Assembly (NCBI RefSeq): GCF_004362215.1
Contig: NZ_SNWR01000001.1
Span: 3,516,001 to 3,580,000 of the forward strand
Length of the DNA stretch: 64,000 bases
Reading direction: 5' to 3'
Source: Paractinoplanes brasiliensis
GTDB lineage: Bacteria > Actinomycetota > Actinomycetes > Mycobacteriales > Micromonosporaceae
In this document: piece after piece, positions 16,867 to 25,909 of the stretch
How the letters are laid out: each line of letters starts with the position of its first letter
Position numbering within the stretch: the stretch's first letter is position 1
The notes under the pieces: generated by a model
Databases searched by the model: none
Told to the model about the DNA's origin: nothing
What the model saw: only the letters and a program-made list of their open reading frames with translations
Translations under genes and position numbers: made by a program

Positions 16867-18671
16867 GCACGACGGCGCGCAGATCCAGATCGCGCCCCGC
16901 TACTGGTGCCGTCGTGATGACCCGGTTGCCGGCCCGCGACATCCACAAGGAGCCTCAGGAGGCGGCTACCTCTGGCAGGAGCACCTACGAACAGCCCAAC
17001 GGTCGGGTGGGGTCCACGTCGTACAGGGCGCGGCTCTGGGAGGGGCCAGGATCCTCTTGCCATGCTCCGCTGTGCCACGCCGTGTCGTCTGGCTGTGCGT
17101 GGTGAAGGTCTTGCCGGACCGGAGAGGGCCGCGTTACGAAGACGGCTGGTGCGTCTATTCGAGGGAGCCTTACACGTGGCAGATGTACGACGGGCTGCTG
17201 GTCGGCTGGGTCTCGAGCAGGGTCAAGTCGATCAGGGTGCCGACACCAGCGTCGTACCCATGGTGAGGGCCGCTATTGCCGTGGTGTGGTTCGCGCCGGG
17301 CAGACGCGCCGAATCGCAAGGCGCGACCGCGGCGGGAGTCGCATAGGTGGTGTGAAACCAGTGCGCAATGTGTGCAACCTCCTGCCTCGCGGGCTGTCGA
17401 GAACGCCAGCGGCAAGGTCCCGTTCTTGGGGGGTCAAGCCGGTCACTGGTCAGCGCCCATACCCCGTCCGTGGCACAAGGAAAGGCGGCTGTCCGAGTGA
17501 GGAGGACTCGTGGAGTTGGAATCCGGGAGGCCGTGGCGTGAGCGCGCGGCAACTCATGCGGATCCTGCGGTGTGAACAGTCGGCCCTGTCCGGTTGGTAG
17601 GGAAGCCGGTTCAACCAGTCGGTCAGTGTTGACCGCTGTGGCCGGCCGGCTCTCGTTTGCCCAGGACCAATGGCTGGCCTGATAGGCCGCGTTGCGACCA
17701 GGAACAGCTACCCGGTTCGCCACGATGCTGGGGACGAGACACAGCGCGGGCGCCACGAACTCGACCGAGTCACCGGGGGTCCAATCGGGTGCCGCGCAGG
17801 TTCGTCTGCCTCTGCGGCCGGCGAGGTTCCGCGCTCCGGTCAGCATGCTCAGTAGGGCGGTGTCCACGAACGTTTGCCGGGTTGGGTCCGGTGTGGTTGT
17901 GGATCCGCGGTCACGATCGTGACCGAGTGACTCCCCGCCAACGGGGGGTGGTGCGGGCCTTCACCGGCCAAGGGACCCCGACACCGTCGGTGGTCTGCGG
18001 CGTGGGTCACGCCGTGCTGGTCGGGCAGTGGGGAGGTGTCGTCCGGCTCGACGGTGCGTGACCACCCCCGAGGACGCGGGAGGGTTCGGGGTGATGGTGG
18101 CGCCGCCCGGGGTGCGGGTGGCAGTGGTGGACGTCGCGGCACCATCGCAATGTCCGGCGAACGGACAGTGCGGGCAGACCATCCGCCTGCCCCGCGGTTT
18201 GACGATCCTGGCCTGGCAGGCGGGGCAGGTCGACGAGTTGTCACGTTCGTCGAGCAGCTGCGCCCAGATCCCGGCCAGAGTGGCCTGTCCTGCAGCAGGG
18301 CCAGGGTGCGGCCGATCTGCCATTGCCGTAGCCGTAGGTTGTGCGGCCGACCTGCCGGTATCTCGAGCACCCCGCGCGGGTCCCCGACGGTCCACGTGCC
18401 GATCCGTTTCTTGACTGCCTACCCGATCAGCATCGTGGTGGCTTCCTGCAGGGTTTGGCGGGTCCGGCGGCGGCGCCGGGCCTCGACCAGGCAGACCCGG
18501 CGCCGCATCTTGCGCCATCGTCGTGACCCGCGTTGGCGGGGCGGGGCCGGGGCGTGGCCGGCGGCGGTGTCGGGTGTCGGCCAGGTGCAGGCGGTGTTCG
18601 GCCCGGATCGCCCGCCCGGAGACCAGCAGCGCGCTGCCGTCGGCGGGGTCGGCGGCGGAATAGGGGTCGCC

Positions 18672-19227
18672 GCCCCGGAAGCTGGTTCAGGCGGCGTCGA
18701 CACCCAAGGACTCCTTCCGGCCTGGCGAAGCCTGGGACCTCAAGAAGTCAGGGCCTCATGGGGGATGAGTTCGGCCGTTATTTAGTGATCCGCCAGTCGA
18801 GGTCTGCGTCCCGGGTGACCGCTGCCCCTCTCTGTTGCGCATGGTTGCTCTGAGACACGTTGGCAAGGGCGCTCATAGGTGCTTACGTAGTGAGTTCGGG
18901 ATGCCGGCTGCCGTTCCGATTGAGGACGGCGATTCCGCGAGCGAAGGTGGAGCTCCCATCGGACGGCGATCATCCTCACTCTGCACAGCACCGTTTCACG
19001 TGAAACGCACCCACGAAGCGAGAACGAGCCAAGCGTCCGGAGCGCGGTCCGCGCCGCCGCCAAGACGTACTCGTCGGGACTTGAGCATGTGCGCGATGTC
19101 CGCCGCCGACTGGGCCCTGAGTCGACAGCAACACACAATCACCCGGCGCAGTTCTGACCGGATCCTTAGCGGCTGGGTGATGCGCTGAAGTCGCTGGCCT
19201 TCCGGCATCGACAGCGCCCACGTCCGG
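18672..19227. repeat. parS-bearing diverged repeat, copy 2, inside the tnpB relic
   Basis: Counterpart of 14403-14985. It separates the tnpB RuvC motif GVDLGTIH (higher coordinates) from LLVSGRAIRAEHR (lower coordinates), so it sits inside the tnpB relic. The minus strand reads MPEGQRLQRIT, LRRVIV and AADIAHMLKS in broken frames, like the N-terminal helix-turn-helix of IS630-type transposases. The precise ends are not resolved, and no terminal inverted repeat was found by eye. Confidence 0.82.
18993..19006. other. parS: parS site (in repeat copy 2)
   Basis: Perfect GTTTCACGTGAAAC inside the second copy of the diverged repeat. Confidence 0.95.
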
Positions 19228-19279
19228 TGGATGGTCCCCAGATCGACCCCGGCCACCCGGGCTGGGTCCGGCCGGCCCG

Positions 19280-20330
19280 GCACCGGACGGGTACGCGGTT
19301 TCGGGGAGTTCGGCGGTGATGTCGATCCAGAGTCGGTCGGCGTCGAACTGCAACGTCACTGACCGCACTGTCTCGGGTGGGTAGGGAACCAGCCGATCCA
19401 GGCGTACCAGCCGCGGGCGGTGGGCAGGCGGAGGTGGTGGCCGGTGAGGGGTGAAGGTGCCGCGGTTCCAGCGGGTCGGCATCAACGCGCGCCGCCGGCG
19501 GGGGTAGCGCGGTGTGGCCGGCTTCGCGGCGGGCGGCGGCCGCGGACCAGGCGTCGGAGTAGCGTCGCAGCGCCGACCGGGTTCCAGGGGTGATCGACCC
19601 TGGCCACTCGGGCCGGTCCGGCCCGCGCGCGGCGGGTAGGTGGCCACGGGCTGTCCGGCGGGCGGTGATGTCGGATCCAGGGTCGGTCGGCGTCGAACAG
19701 CAACGTCACCGATCGCACTGTCTCGGGTGGGTAGGGAACCAGCCGATCCAGGCGTACCAGCCGCGGGTGGCTTTGTCGGTGACACCGAGAGCCACCTGTC
19801 GCTGACCGCCAGCGCCGGCCAACGACGACCCGGCATGGTGTTCCTGGGTTTCCGGCCACCCGCATCGTCGCAGGCCACCTGACTGCCGCCGATCTGCGGT
19901 GGCGCTCGAACTCAGCGACATTGATCTTGCCGGGTGGCGCCCACCGTGGCCGACATTCGGCGCTCGTTGTCGCCTACGTAACCACGCGGGCGGTGGGTAG
20001 GCGGAGGTGGTGGCCGGTGAGGGGTGAAGGTGCCGCGGTTCCAGCGGGTCGGCATCAACGCGCGCCGGCGGGGGCAGCGCACCTCGGTGTGGCCGGCGGG
20101 CGGCGGGCGGCGGCCGAGGACCGGACGTCGGAGTAGCGTCGCAGCGCCGACCGGGTTCCGGTGGTGATCTACCCTGGCCACTCGGGCCGGTCCGGCCCGC
20201 GCCCGGCGGGTAGGCGGCCACGGGCTGTCCGGCGGGCGGTGATGTCGATCCAGAGTCGGTCGGCGTCGTACAGCAACGTCACCGGCCGCACCGTCTCGGG
20301 CGGTAGGGAACCAGCCGATCCAGGCGCTTC
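19280..20330. repeat. Three diverged copies of a tnpB internal segment
   Basis: A block of about 100 bases containing CCAGAGTCGGTCGGCGTCG and GGGAACCAGCCGATCCAGGC occurs at about 19305-19430, 19665-19767 and 20235-20330. A neighbouring block with GGTGAAGGTGCCGCGGTTCC occurs at about 19430-19530 and 19990-20090. The order implies repeated duplication of a 350-base segment. About 210 bases of unrelated sequence (19770-19985) lie inside the array. Confidence 0.85.
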
Positions 20331-21443
20331 GCCGAACGTGCCAGGCCCCGACGCGGCCAGCAACCGGCACACCCGCGACCGGTTTGTCACAGCGTCGCCG
20401 GTGCAGGTGTTGACCTCGAGCACGCAGGCCCACACGTCACCGGCTGAGCGCAGCGAGCCCGTAGCAGCGGCGCTGCTGGCGGATCAGGCGCAGGCCGATC
20501 CGGGCGGTGCGGTGCACGACGGGCCGGCGCGACGTCATAACGTCGAGGCATGTGACTGCCATGTCACATGACCACTGAACATACGACTAGCAAAAGCCGG
20601 AACCCGGGGTACGGCAACCGGCCGGCAAACCTGCGACGCCTACCCCGCCACGGTCTGACCCGGGACATCGCCGCACTGCCACCGCCAACCCGGTAATCGT
20701 CGGTGGCCACCTCACTAGCATCCAGCGGAGTTCCGCCGGCGCGGTGAGCATGGCGGTTGCCCTCCGCGCCGGGTCAGCCGTTGCTCGGATGTCGGGTCGC
20801 TCTTCGGTCAACACGCTCACGGGCGTACGGCCTTCTTTCCTGCTGTTGGGACACCGTCAACGACCGCTTGCCGCCGCGACGTTTCGCCGCTGAGAACGTC
20901 GTTGGCGTGAATACCCACTTCGGGCTACGGGGTTCCTCGTCGGCAGTGTCAGGCTCGGGTAATCCCGTCGGGAACCGTGAGCGCACGTATCTCCGACGGC
21001 GAATCCAGGGTGATGTACGCCAGTTCGTCGAGGAACGACGCGAGGGGCTCGACGAGCGCAGGTGGGCACGTGAGATCTCTTCACCTATCTGCTGTGGATC
21101 TGCCGACCGGCAGGAATCCGGCGACTACAGCCAACATGGCTCGACCGGACCGGTCAGCACGACAAGGCCCTAAGCGGTGAAGGAAAGTTCCAGAGTCAGC
21201 GAGGATCGCGATTTCGAGATGACGAGTGGGTGCTGGTGTCGCATGCGGGTCGGCTGATCGGGCGTTCCGTTGGGGCCAACGCCGTGCACGAGCCATCCGC
21301 TCTTCGTAGCTCTGCTGATCTGGAACGAGGCCGAGTGAGCGCCGTTGACCACCCGCTTGCGGGCGCGCTCGGGTAGTCGCGGCTGGCTCGCGGGGAGTTA
21401 TCCACAGGCTGTGGGTAACTCCTGTTGAGAAAGGGGTGCGGAC

Positions 21444-21457
21444 CGTTTCACGTGAAA
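21444..21457. other. parS: parS site
   Basis: Perfect GTTTCACGTGAAAC within the DnaA-box cluster. Confidence 0.95.
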
Positions 21458-21522
21458 CGGCGTAGATGTGGTGGCCGATCTCCACCGCAGTATCCACAGG
21501 GCGAGCAAGCCTGCGACGTCGT

Positions 21523-21536
21523 GTTTCACGTGAAAC
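21523..21536. other. parS: parS site
   Basis: Perfect GTTTCACGTGAAAC, 79 bases from the previous one and ten bases before a DnaA box. It is the last parS in the window. Confidence 0.95.
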
Positions 21537-21716
21537 CGGCCAGCCTGTGGATAACTTCTGTGGATAACTTTCGGCGTGCGGTTATGCCCACAGACGGTGA
21601 CGATGATCTACGTAGAACGAGTGGACGGGGCTATGGCGGACTCTGGGTGCGCGGAGCAGACACGTATCGCAAAATTGACCCGGGACAGCGGCTCTGGCCT
21701 CGGCTAAGGTCACGTC

Positions 21717-22532
21717 GTGCCTGAGAACATCGCCCCGCTGCCGGACTTCACCCGCTGGCCCTCGTTCCCCTTCGAGGGCAACATGCGGGTCAAGCCACTC
21801 GCCGCGCCGGTCGAGGTGGAGCCGCCGCGCAGTGGGGAGGATGCCGCCGACTGCGTCGCCTGCAACACCCCCGACGAGGCGTACATCTGGGTCAGTGAGC
21901 GCTGGCGCGTCCGGGCGATGGATCGGCCAACGGGCCTGCCGGTGGTCCTCATCCTGGAGTGCCGCTCGCACCTCGACATCGGCGACCTTCCCAACCTGCT
22001 CGCCGCGGAGCTCGGCGTGATGACCGTCCGCCTCGAGCGCGCCATCCGCTCGCTCGACGGGGTGGCCCGAGTCCACGTGAATCGCTGGGGTGACGGCTCC
22101 GCTCACCTTCACATGTGGTTCCTGGCTCGTCCGTACGGCCGGCTTCAACTCCGCGGTACGTTCCTCACGCTGTGGGACGACATCCTGCCGGCAATTCCCG
22201 AGCAGCAGTGGCGCCAAAACCTGGCGCACGTCGCCGCGTGGCTGGCTGAGTTCGGCGGTACAGCCCTCGCCGAGCCGCCGCACATCCAGTGGGAGTCCCC
22301 CTCCACGATCGACTACTCCGAAGACAAGCCGGCCGATCAGCCGAGCGCTCCCCCGGCCGCCGATGCTCCCCGGCCGAACACACTCAACGATGTGGACGCG
22401 CGGCAGTCACCAGCCGATCCTGCCGTCAGCGAGTCCATCCCCACGCAGCGCACCCCAGCCGAGACTTCCGGCGCTGCCCTAACGGCGCCGCACCCCTACA
22501 CCGGCCAGACCGACACACCAGGCCACTCCTGA
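21717..22532 (+). CDS. HIT-like domain protein of unknown function
   Basis: A 271-residue protein. Residues 1-190 form a folded-looking domain with a HIT-like histidine motif, AHLHMWFLARP (H130, H132), in which Trp replaces the third histidine of the classic HxHxH. This makes nucleotide hydrolase or transferase chemistry possible but unproven. A CVAC pair (C46, C49) could bind a metal. Residues 195-271 are Pro/Ala/Thr-rich and disordered. The start is GTG with no clear ribosome site. A possible -10 (TAAGGT) lies seven bases upstream, compatible with leaderless translation. It stands alone at the right border of the parS region. Confidence 0.75.
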   Translation: MPENIAPLPDFTRWPSFPFEGNMRVKPLAAPVEVEPPRSGEDAADCVACNTPDEAYIWVSERWRVRAMDRPTGLPVVLILECRSHLDIGDLPNLLAAELGVMTVRLERAIRSLDGVARVHVNRWGDGSAHLHMWFLARPYGRLQLRGTFLTLWDDILPAIPEQQWRQNLAHVAAWLAEFGGTALAEPPHIQWESPSTIDYSEDKPADQPSAPPAADAPRPNTLNDVDARQSPADPAVSESIPTQRTPAETSGAALTAPHPYTGQTDTPGHS

Positions 22533-23775
22533 CTTCCCCGTACGCGTGAACAGCCTCGCGCCAATCAACTCCGGCCCGGACAAGCCGGAAGCCGACGACG
22601 TGGGCCGATTCCCATGTGCCCCCACCGCTGGTGTGACCAGCGCGGCCAGGCCCAGCCAACATGTGCGATCGTCGGCGATGCCAATTAGGGCCCGCCCGAG
22701 AACAGGTCGTCGCAAAGCGGTCCGGAGCTTGGGCAGCCAGGCCGGATCGTCCGCGGTCGGGTTTGTGGGAGTCGGCGTTGTCTAGGGCTGGGTCGCCCGG
22801 GCCGGACGGATCCGCAGTCGGTGGTCCGGGTCGCTGGTCTGCGGCGGGGTGAACTGGGGCCCGGGTGGTCAAGGCCGGGCCGGGGTGGTCCAGGACGGAC
22901 CGTCTGGGGCTGGTGGGTCCGCCGGGGTCAACCGCTTTCTGGGCGGGGAACTGGCCCGCGGACGCGTGGGGCGTCGGTGAGCACCCAGTTCGCTTATGGC
23001 CGAGTCGTCTGGGTGAATGGTCCGGGCCGGTCGTCCGGTAACGGGTCGGGACGTGCTTGGGTGACCCACGTCGCCGGCCGACGGGATGACGGCCAGCGCG
23101 ATGATCAAACGCTGACCAGCTGCCGATAAGCATGGCAGCATCGACCACTTCCGCCTTTCCGTGGACGTGAGACCAGACGGCCGTTTTCGTAGCGACGGCG
23201 GCGCGGCGTCGAAACGTCATTCTGGAGATTTTGGACTGCGGTTGGTGCTAGATCATGTGGGCCAGAAATCCTGAGAGAATGGCTCTGACAGAACCGGTTT
23301 GGCTGACTCTTGTGCCGGGGTTCGGGTCTGATTCGGTGGTGGCTGGATGACATCGGCCACCTCAAGCGTCCGTGCAGCAAGCGGTCACGACGGCCTCGAC
23401 GATCGAGGCAGGCGGCTGGGCGGCGTTGCCGATTGGCCGGGCGTCGCTGGTGACAGCGGGGCACAGGCAACGAAGACTCGCCGACCGGTCCGGCTGCTCG
23501 ATTGTGGTGTTGGTCAGCCATTTTCGGCGACCTGATCGTCCGGGGCTGGCAGTCTCCGGACACGCCCTGGATCGGCTACACGTGCTCCCGATCCACTCGA
23601 CCTGAGGCCGGGTCTGTCCGGAGGGTCGGTGAGGGCTTCGGTTAGTGATGCCTGGAGTGCCGGGCAGCCGGGTCGCCGACTTCCTCGTCACACGTTCGGG
23701 CGCCAGGAGGAGCGACGGGTTCGAGCGCTGGGATAACGGGTCGCCGGGTGAGGGCGTACCGGTCAGGATCGGGCG
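22533..23775. other. 1.2 kb intergenic region
   Basis: No convincing gene, repeat or RNA. The open frames on either strand are low-complexity shadows rich in Arg, Pro and Gly. It separates the HIT-like gene from the broken phosphotransferase gene. Confidence 0.6.
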
Positions 23776-24525
23776 ATGGGTATCGCGCGGGTTGTCGAGC
23801 GCTTCGGGTTGGGGCGGTTGGTGGATGACCCCGTACGGGTGCCGGGTGGATTGTCGAACGAGCTGTAGCGGGTGCGGACCGTGGCTGGGGACTTCGCCGT
23901 GAAGCGGATGGTTGTCAACGCTCACCGGCCGGAGTTCGCCGACAATGTCGAAGCAGCGTTCGGTGTGAAGTGGCGCGCCTGGAACAGCGGGGTGCCGATG
24001 CCCGAACCGATAGCGGTGGACGGGCGGGTCCTGCTTCGGGACGGTGGCGACCTCTATCGCGCCAATCGGTGGGTCGACGGGCAGCCGGGACAGGCCACCG
24101 TACGGCAGGCGGCCGAGTTGCTGGCCGGCATTCACGCCGCTGGACGTCCCCGGCTGCAGGGCACGCCTGATACCTGCTGGAACGGTGATCGGTGGGGTGA
24201 CGCGCTCGGTCGACTGGCTCGGCGTGTCGCCGGGCACCCGAGCCGAACCCTGGTGGTGGACAGCCACCGCGACCTCGACCGTAAGAACACGTTGCGGAGC
24301 TGGGACGGCCGGCTGATGGCCGTCGACTGGGACGCAGCCGGCCCGATCAGCGCGATCCATGAGGCGGTGGGGCTGGCGCTCGACTGGGCCGACCGGGACC
24401 CGGATGCGTTCCGAGCAGCGATCGTGACCTACGAGCTGCACAGTCGCCTGACCGTCCCGGCGGAACCGTGGATTTTCGGTGGCTGGGTGGTGGCCCAAGG
24501 CGGCTGGCTCGACTACAACGCCGAC

Positions 24526-24600
24526 GACAGCCGGGCCGACAACAGCCGGGCCGACAACAGCCGGGCCGACAACAGCCGCGCCGACAACAGCCGCGATGAC
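24526..24600 (+). repeat. 15-bp tandem repeat (SRADN)
   Basis: Four copies of a 15-base unit containing CGGGCCGACAACAG encode SRADN within the phosphotransferase-type gene. Confidence 0.9.
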
Positions 24601-24689
24601 TTCAGCGCCGAAGCCAACTGCGGTGGGGACGAATACAACACCGGTCATTCGCGAGACCACAGGAACGGCGTCAACGCCAACGAGCACTG

Positions 24690-24850
24690 CCGGGCCGGCC
24701 GAGACGCGGACGAGCACTGCCGGGCCGGCGGAGACGCGGACGAGCACTGCCGGGCCGGCGGAGACGCGGACGAGCACTGCCGGGCCGGCGGAGACGCGGA
24801 CGAGCACTGCCGGGCCGGCGGAGACGCGGACGAGCACTGCCGGGCCGGCG
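24690..24850 (+). repeat. 30-bp tandem repeat (DADEHCRAGG)
   Basis: Five near-identical 30-base units (core GACGCGGACGAGCACTGCCG) after one degenerate unit, all in frame. The copies are almost identical, which suggests recent expansion. It is not a CRISPR array, because no spacers lie between the units. Confidence 0.95.
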
Positions 24851-24937
24851 ACACTGCGGATGAGAATGGCTCGGAGGGGCAGGTCGCCGCTACGAGGGCT
24901 CGACTCGATCAGCTCGCCGAAACTCTGGACGACCTGC

Positions 24938-25909
24938 TCATCCGGCTCGCGCGACGGCCCGCTCGACCAGCGTCTTGAGGATGTGGCCCAGATCGTCCCC
25001 GGCGGCCTGCACAGCGAGCGGCAATAGCGAGGTCTCGGTCATCCCCGGCGACACGTTGATGCCCAGCACGTGCGGCGACCCGTCCTCCCCCACGATCAGG
25101 TCGACCCGGGACAGGTCACGCAACCCCAGCGCCTTGTGAGCGGCCAGCGCCGTCTCGGAGACCTGAGCGGCGACCGACGGCGACAAGCGGGCCGGCGTGT
25201 GCCACGTGGTCAGCCCGGCCGTGTAGCGCGCGGCGTAGTCGTACACACCGTCGCGCGGGACGATCTCGACGGCCGGGAGGGCTTGCGGGCCCGAACCCAG
25301 GTCGACGATCGAGACGGCCACGTCCATGCCGGGCACGAACTTCTCGACCAGCGCCGTGGAGTCGTACGCGAAACAACCGACCATCGCCGGCGGCAGAGCT
25401 GACTCCTCGCGCACGACCGCGGCGCCCAGACCCGAGCCGCCTTGGGCCGGCTTGACCATCAGCGGCAGCCCCAGCCGGTTGACGATGCGGTCGAGCACCG
25501 CGACGGCGCCCAGCTCGGAGAACCGGTCGTGCGGCAGCGCCACCCAGTCGGGCGTCGGGATGCCGGCCTCGCGCAGCATCGATTTCGCCGACGGTTTGTC
25601 CCAGGCCAGGCGGGCGGCCCGCGCGTCACAGCCGACGTAGGGCACGCCGCACAGGTCGAGCACGCCGCGCAGCGAGCCGTCCTCCCCCGTGGCGCCGTGC
25701 AGGGCGATCACCACGGCGTCGGGCGGGTCTTCCTGCAGCGAGGGCAGCAGCGACACGTCGGCGTCGCGCATCTCGGCGGTGAGGCCGGCCGCTCGCAAAG
25801 CGTCGAGCACCCGGCGGCCGGAGCGCAGCGAGACGTCCCGTTCGTAGGAGAGGCCACCGGCCAGAACCATCACGCGCACATCGTCACCCGCAACCATGGA
25901 AGAGATCAT
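24938..25909 (-). CDS. D-alanine--D-alanine ligase-like ATP-grasp protein
   Basis: Ddl ligases join two D-alanines for peptidoglycan. The 323 residues show the fold: AGGLSYERDVSLRSG near the N-terminus, ALHGATGEDGSLRG, LAWDKPSAK, the ATP-grasp loop VKPAQGGSGLGA and INVSPGMTETSLLP near the C-terminus. In canonical Ddl the last motif is ExNxxPGMT, with Glu binding magnesium; here Gly stands in its place, so the activity may be altered. The ATG overlaps the aminotransferase stop as ATGA, so the two are co-translated. The frame stays open upstream into the aminotransferase, but the ATG at 25909 fits family length. Confidence 0.82.
   Translation of the reverse strand: MISSMVAGDDVRVMVLAGGLSYERDVSLRSGRRVLDALRAAGLTAEMRDADVSLLPSLQEDPPDAVVIALHGATGEDGSLRGVLDLCGVPYVGCDARAARLAWDKPSAKSMLREAGIPTPDWVALPHDRFSELGAVAVLDRIVNRLGLPLMVKPAQGGSGLGAAVVREESALPPAMVGCFAYDSTALVEKFVPGMDVAVSIVDLGSGPQALPAVEIVPRDGVYDYAARYTAGLTTWHTPARLSPSVAAQVSETALAAHKALGLRDLSRVDLIVGEDGSPHVLGINVSPGMTETSLLPLAVQAAGDDLGHILKTLVERAVARAG

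Larger units (their letters stand above)
17961..20538 (-). pseudogene. Relic of an IS605-type TnpB gene, internally duplicated and interrupted
   Basis: TnpB proteins are transposon-encoded RNA-guided nucleases of about 400 residues. Pieces appear in order on the minus strand, in changing frames. The N-terminus starts at 20538 (TSRRPVVHRTARIGLRLIRQ), then SAGDVWACVLEVN and ASGPGTFGE. A middle block (PRRRRALMPTRWNRGTFTPH, and PPETVRSVTL with DADRLWIDIT) occurs in several copies. The RuvC motif VAGVDLGTIH is near 19250, LLVSGRAIRAEHRLHL near 18620, RGSRRWRKM, and the zinc ribbon STCPAC..CPHC near 18150. A tail VTHRRAGRHLP follows. Frameshifts, duplications and a parS-bearing insertion rule out a functional protein. 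Confidence 0.8.
21398..21567. promoter_or_regulatory. DnaA-box cluster interleaved with parS
   Basis: Perfect boxes are at 21398-21406 (plus), 21546-21554 and 21559-21567 (minus, five-base-pair-spaced pair). A one-mismatch box is at 21410-21418 (minus) and TATCCACAG at 21491. Two parS sites lie between them. This is the only DnaA-box cluster outside oriC and the dnaA/dnaB upstream regions that I see. Confidence 0.85.
12123..21716. other. 9.6 kb gene-poor centromeric region
   Basis: I find no intact gene between parB and the HIT-like gene. The stretch contains nine parS sites, diverged direct repeats, short tandem repeats, relics of an IS605-type tnpB and possibly of an IS630-type transposase, and a DnaA-box cluster at its right edge. 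These are listed separately. The open frames here, including one of 403 codons at 12389-13600, are rich in Arg, Trp and Cys, match no family I know and often run through parS sites. Parts without any listed feature (roughly 12180-13200, 15930-17900, 20580-21390) show nothing I can interpret. Confidence 0.75.
23776..24978 (+). pseudogene. Aminoglycoside-phosphotransferase-fold protein with early stop and repeat insertion
   Basis: APH-type kinases phosphorylate small molecules. From ATG 23776 the frame reads MGIARVVERFGLGRLVDDP, then PGGLSNEL, then TAG (23866-23868), then RVRTVAGDFAVKRM. The family normally has a residue such as Trp there, so TAG looks like a nonsense change. Translation could restart at GTG 23872 but would lack the nucleotide-loop strand. 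The catalytic loop HRDLDRKN and the metal motif AVDWDAAGP remain. A block of SRADN and DADEHCRAGG repeats interrupts the domain between GGWLDYN and ATRARLDQLAETLDDLL. The 3' end overlaps the convergent ligase gene by 41 bases. Confidence 0.75.

Noticed and set aside
21170..21352. Small minus-strand frame of 60 codons
   Set aside because: Reads somewhat like protein (GWLVHGVGPNGTPDQPTR) but is short, has no ribosome site and has no recognisable relative.
22426..23220. 264-codon minus-strand frame between the HIT-like gene and the phosphotransferase relic
   Set aside because: Low-complexity Arg/Pro/His/Gly composition, overlaps the end of the HIT-like gene, and no recognisable domain.
23362..24837. 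491-codon minus-strand frame with VLVRVSAGPA repeats
   Set aside because: Antisense to the phosphotransferase-type gene and its tandem repeats.
24690..24850. Possible CRISPR array
   Set aside because: The 30-base units are contiguous without spacers and stay in frame as DADEHCRAGG; this is a coding tandem repeat.
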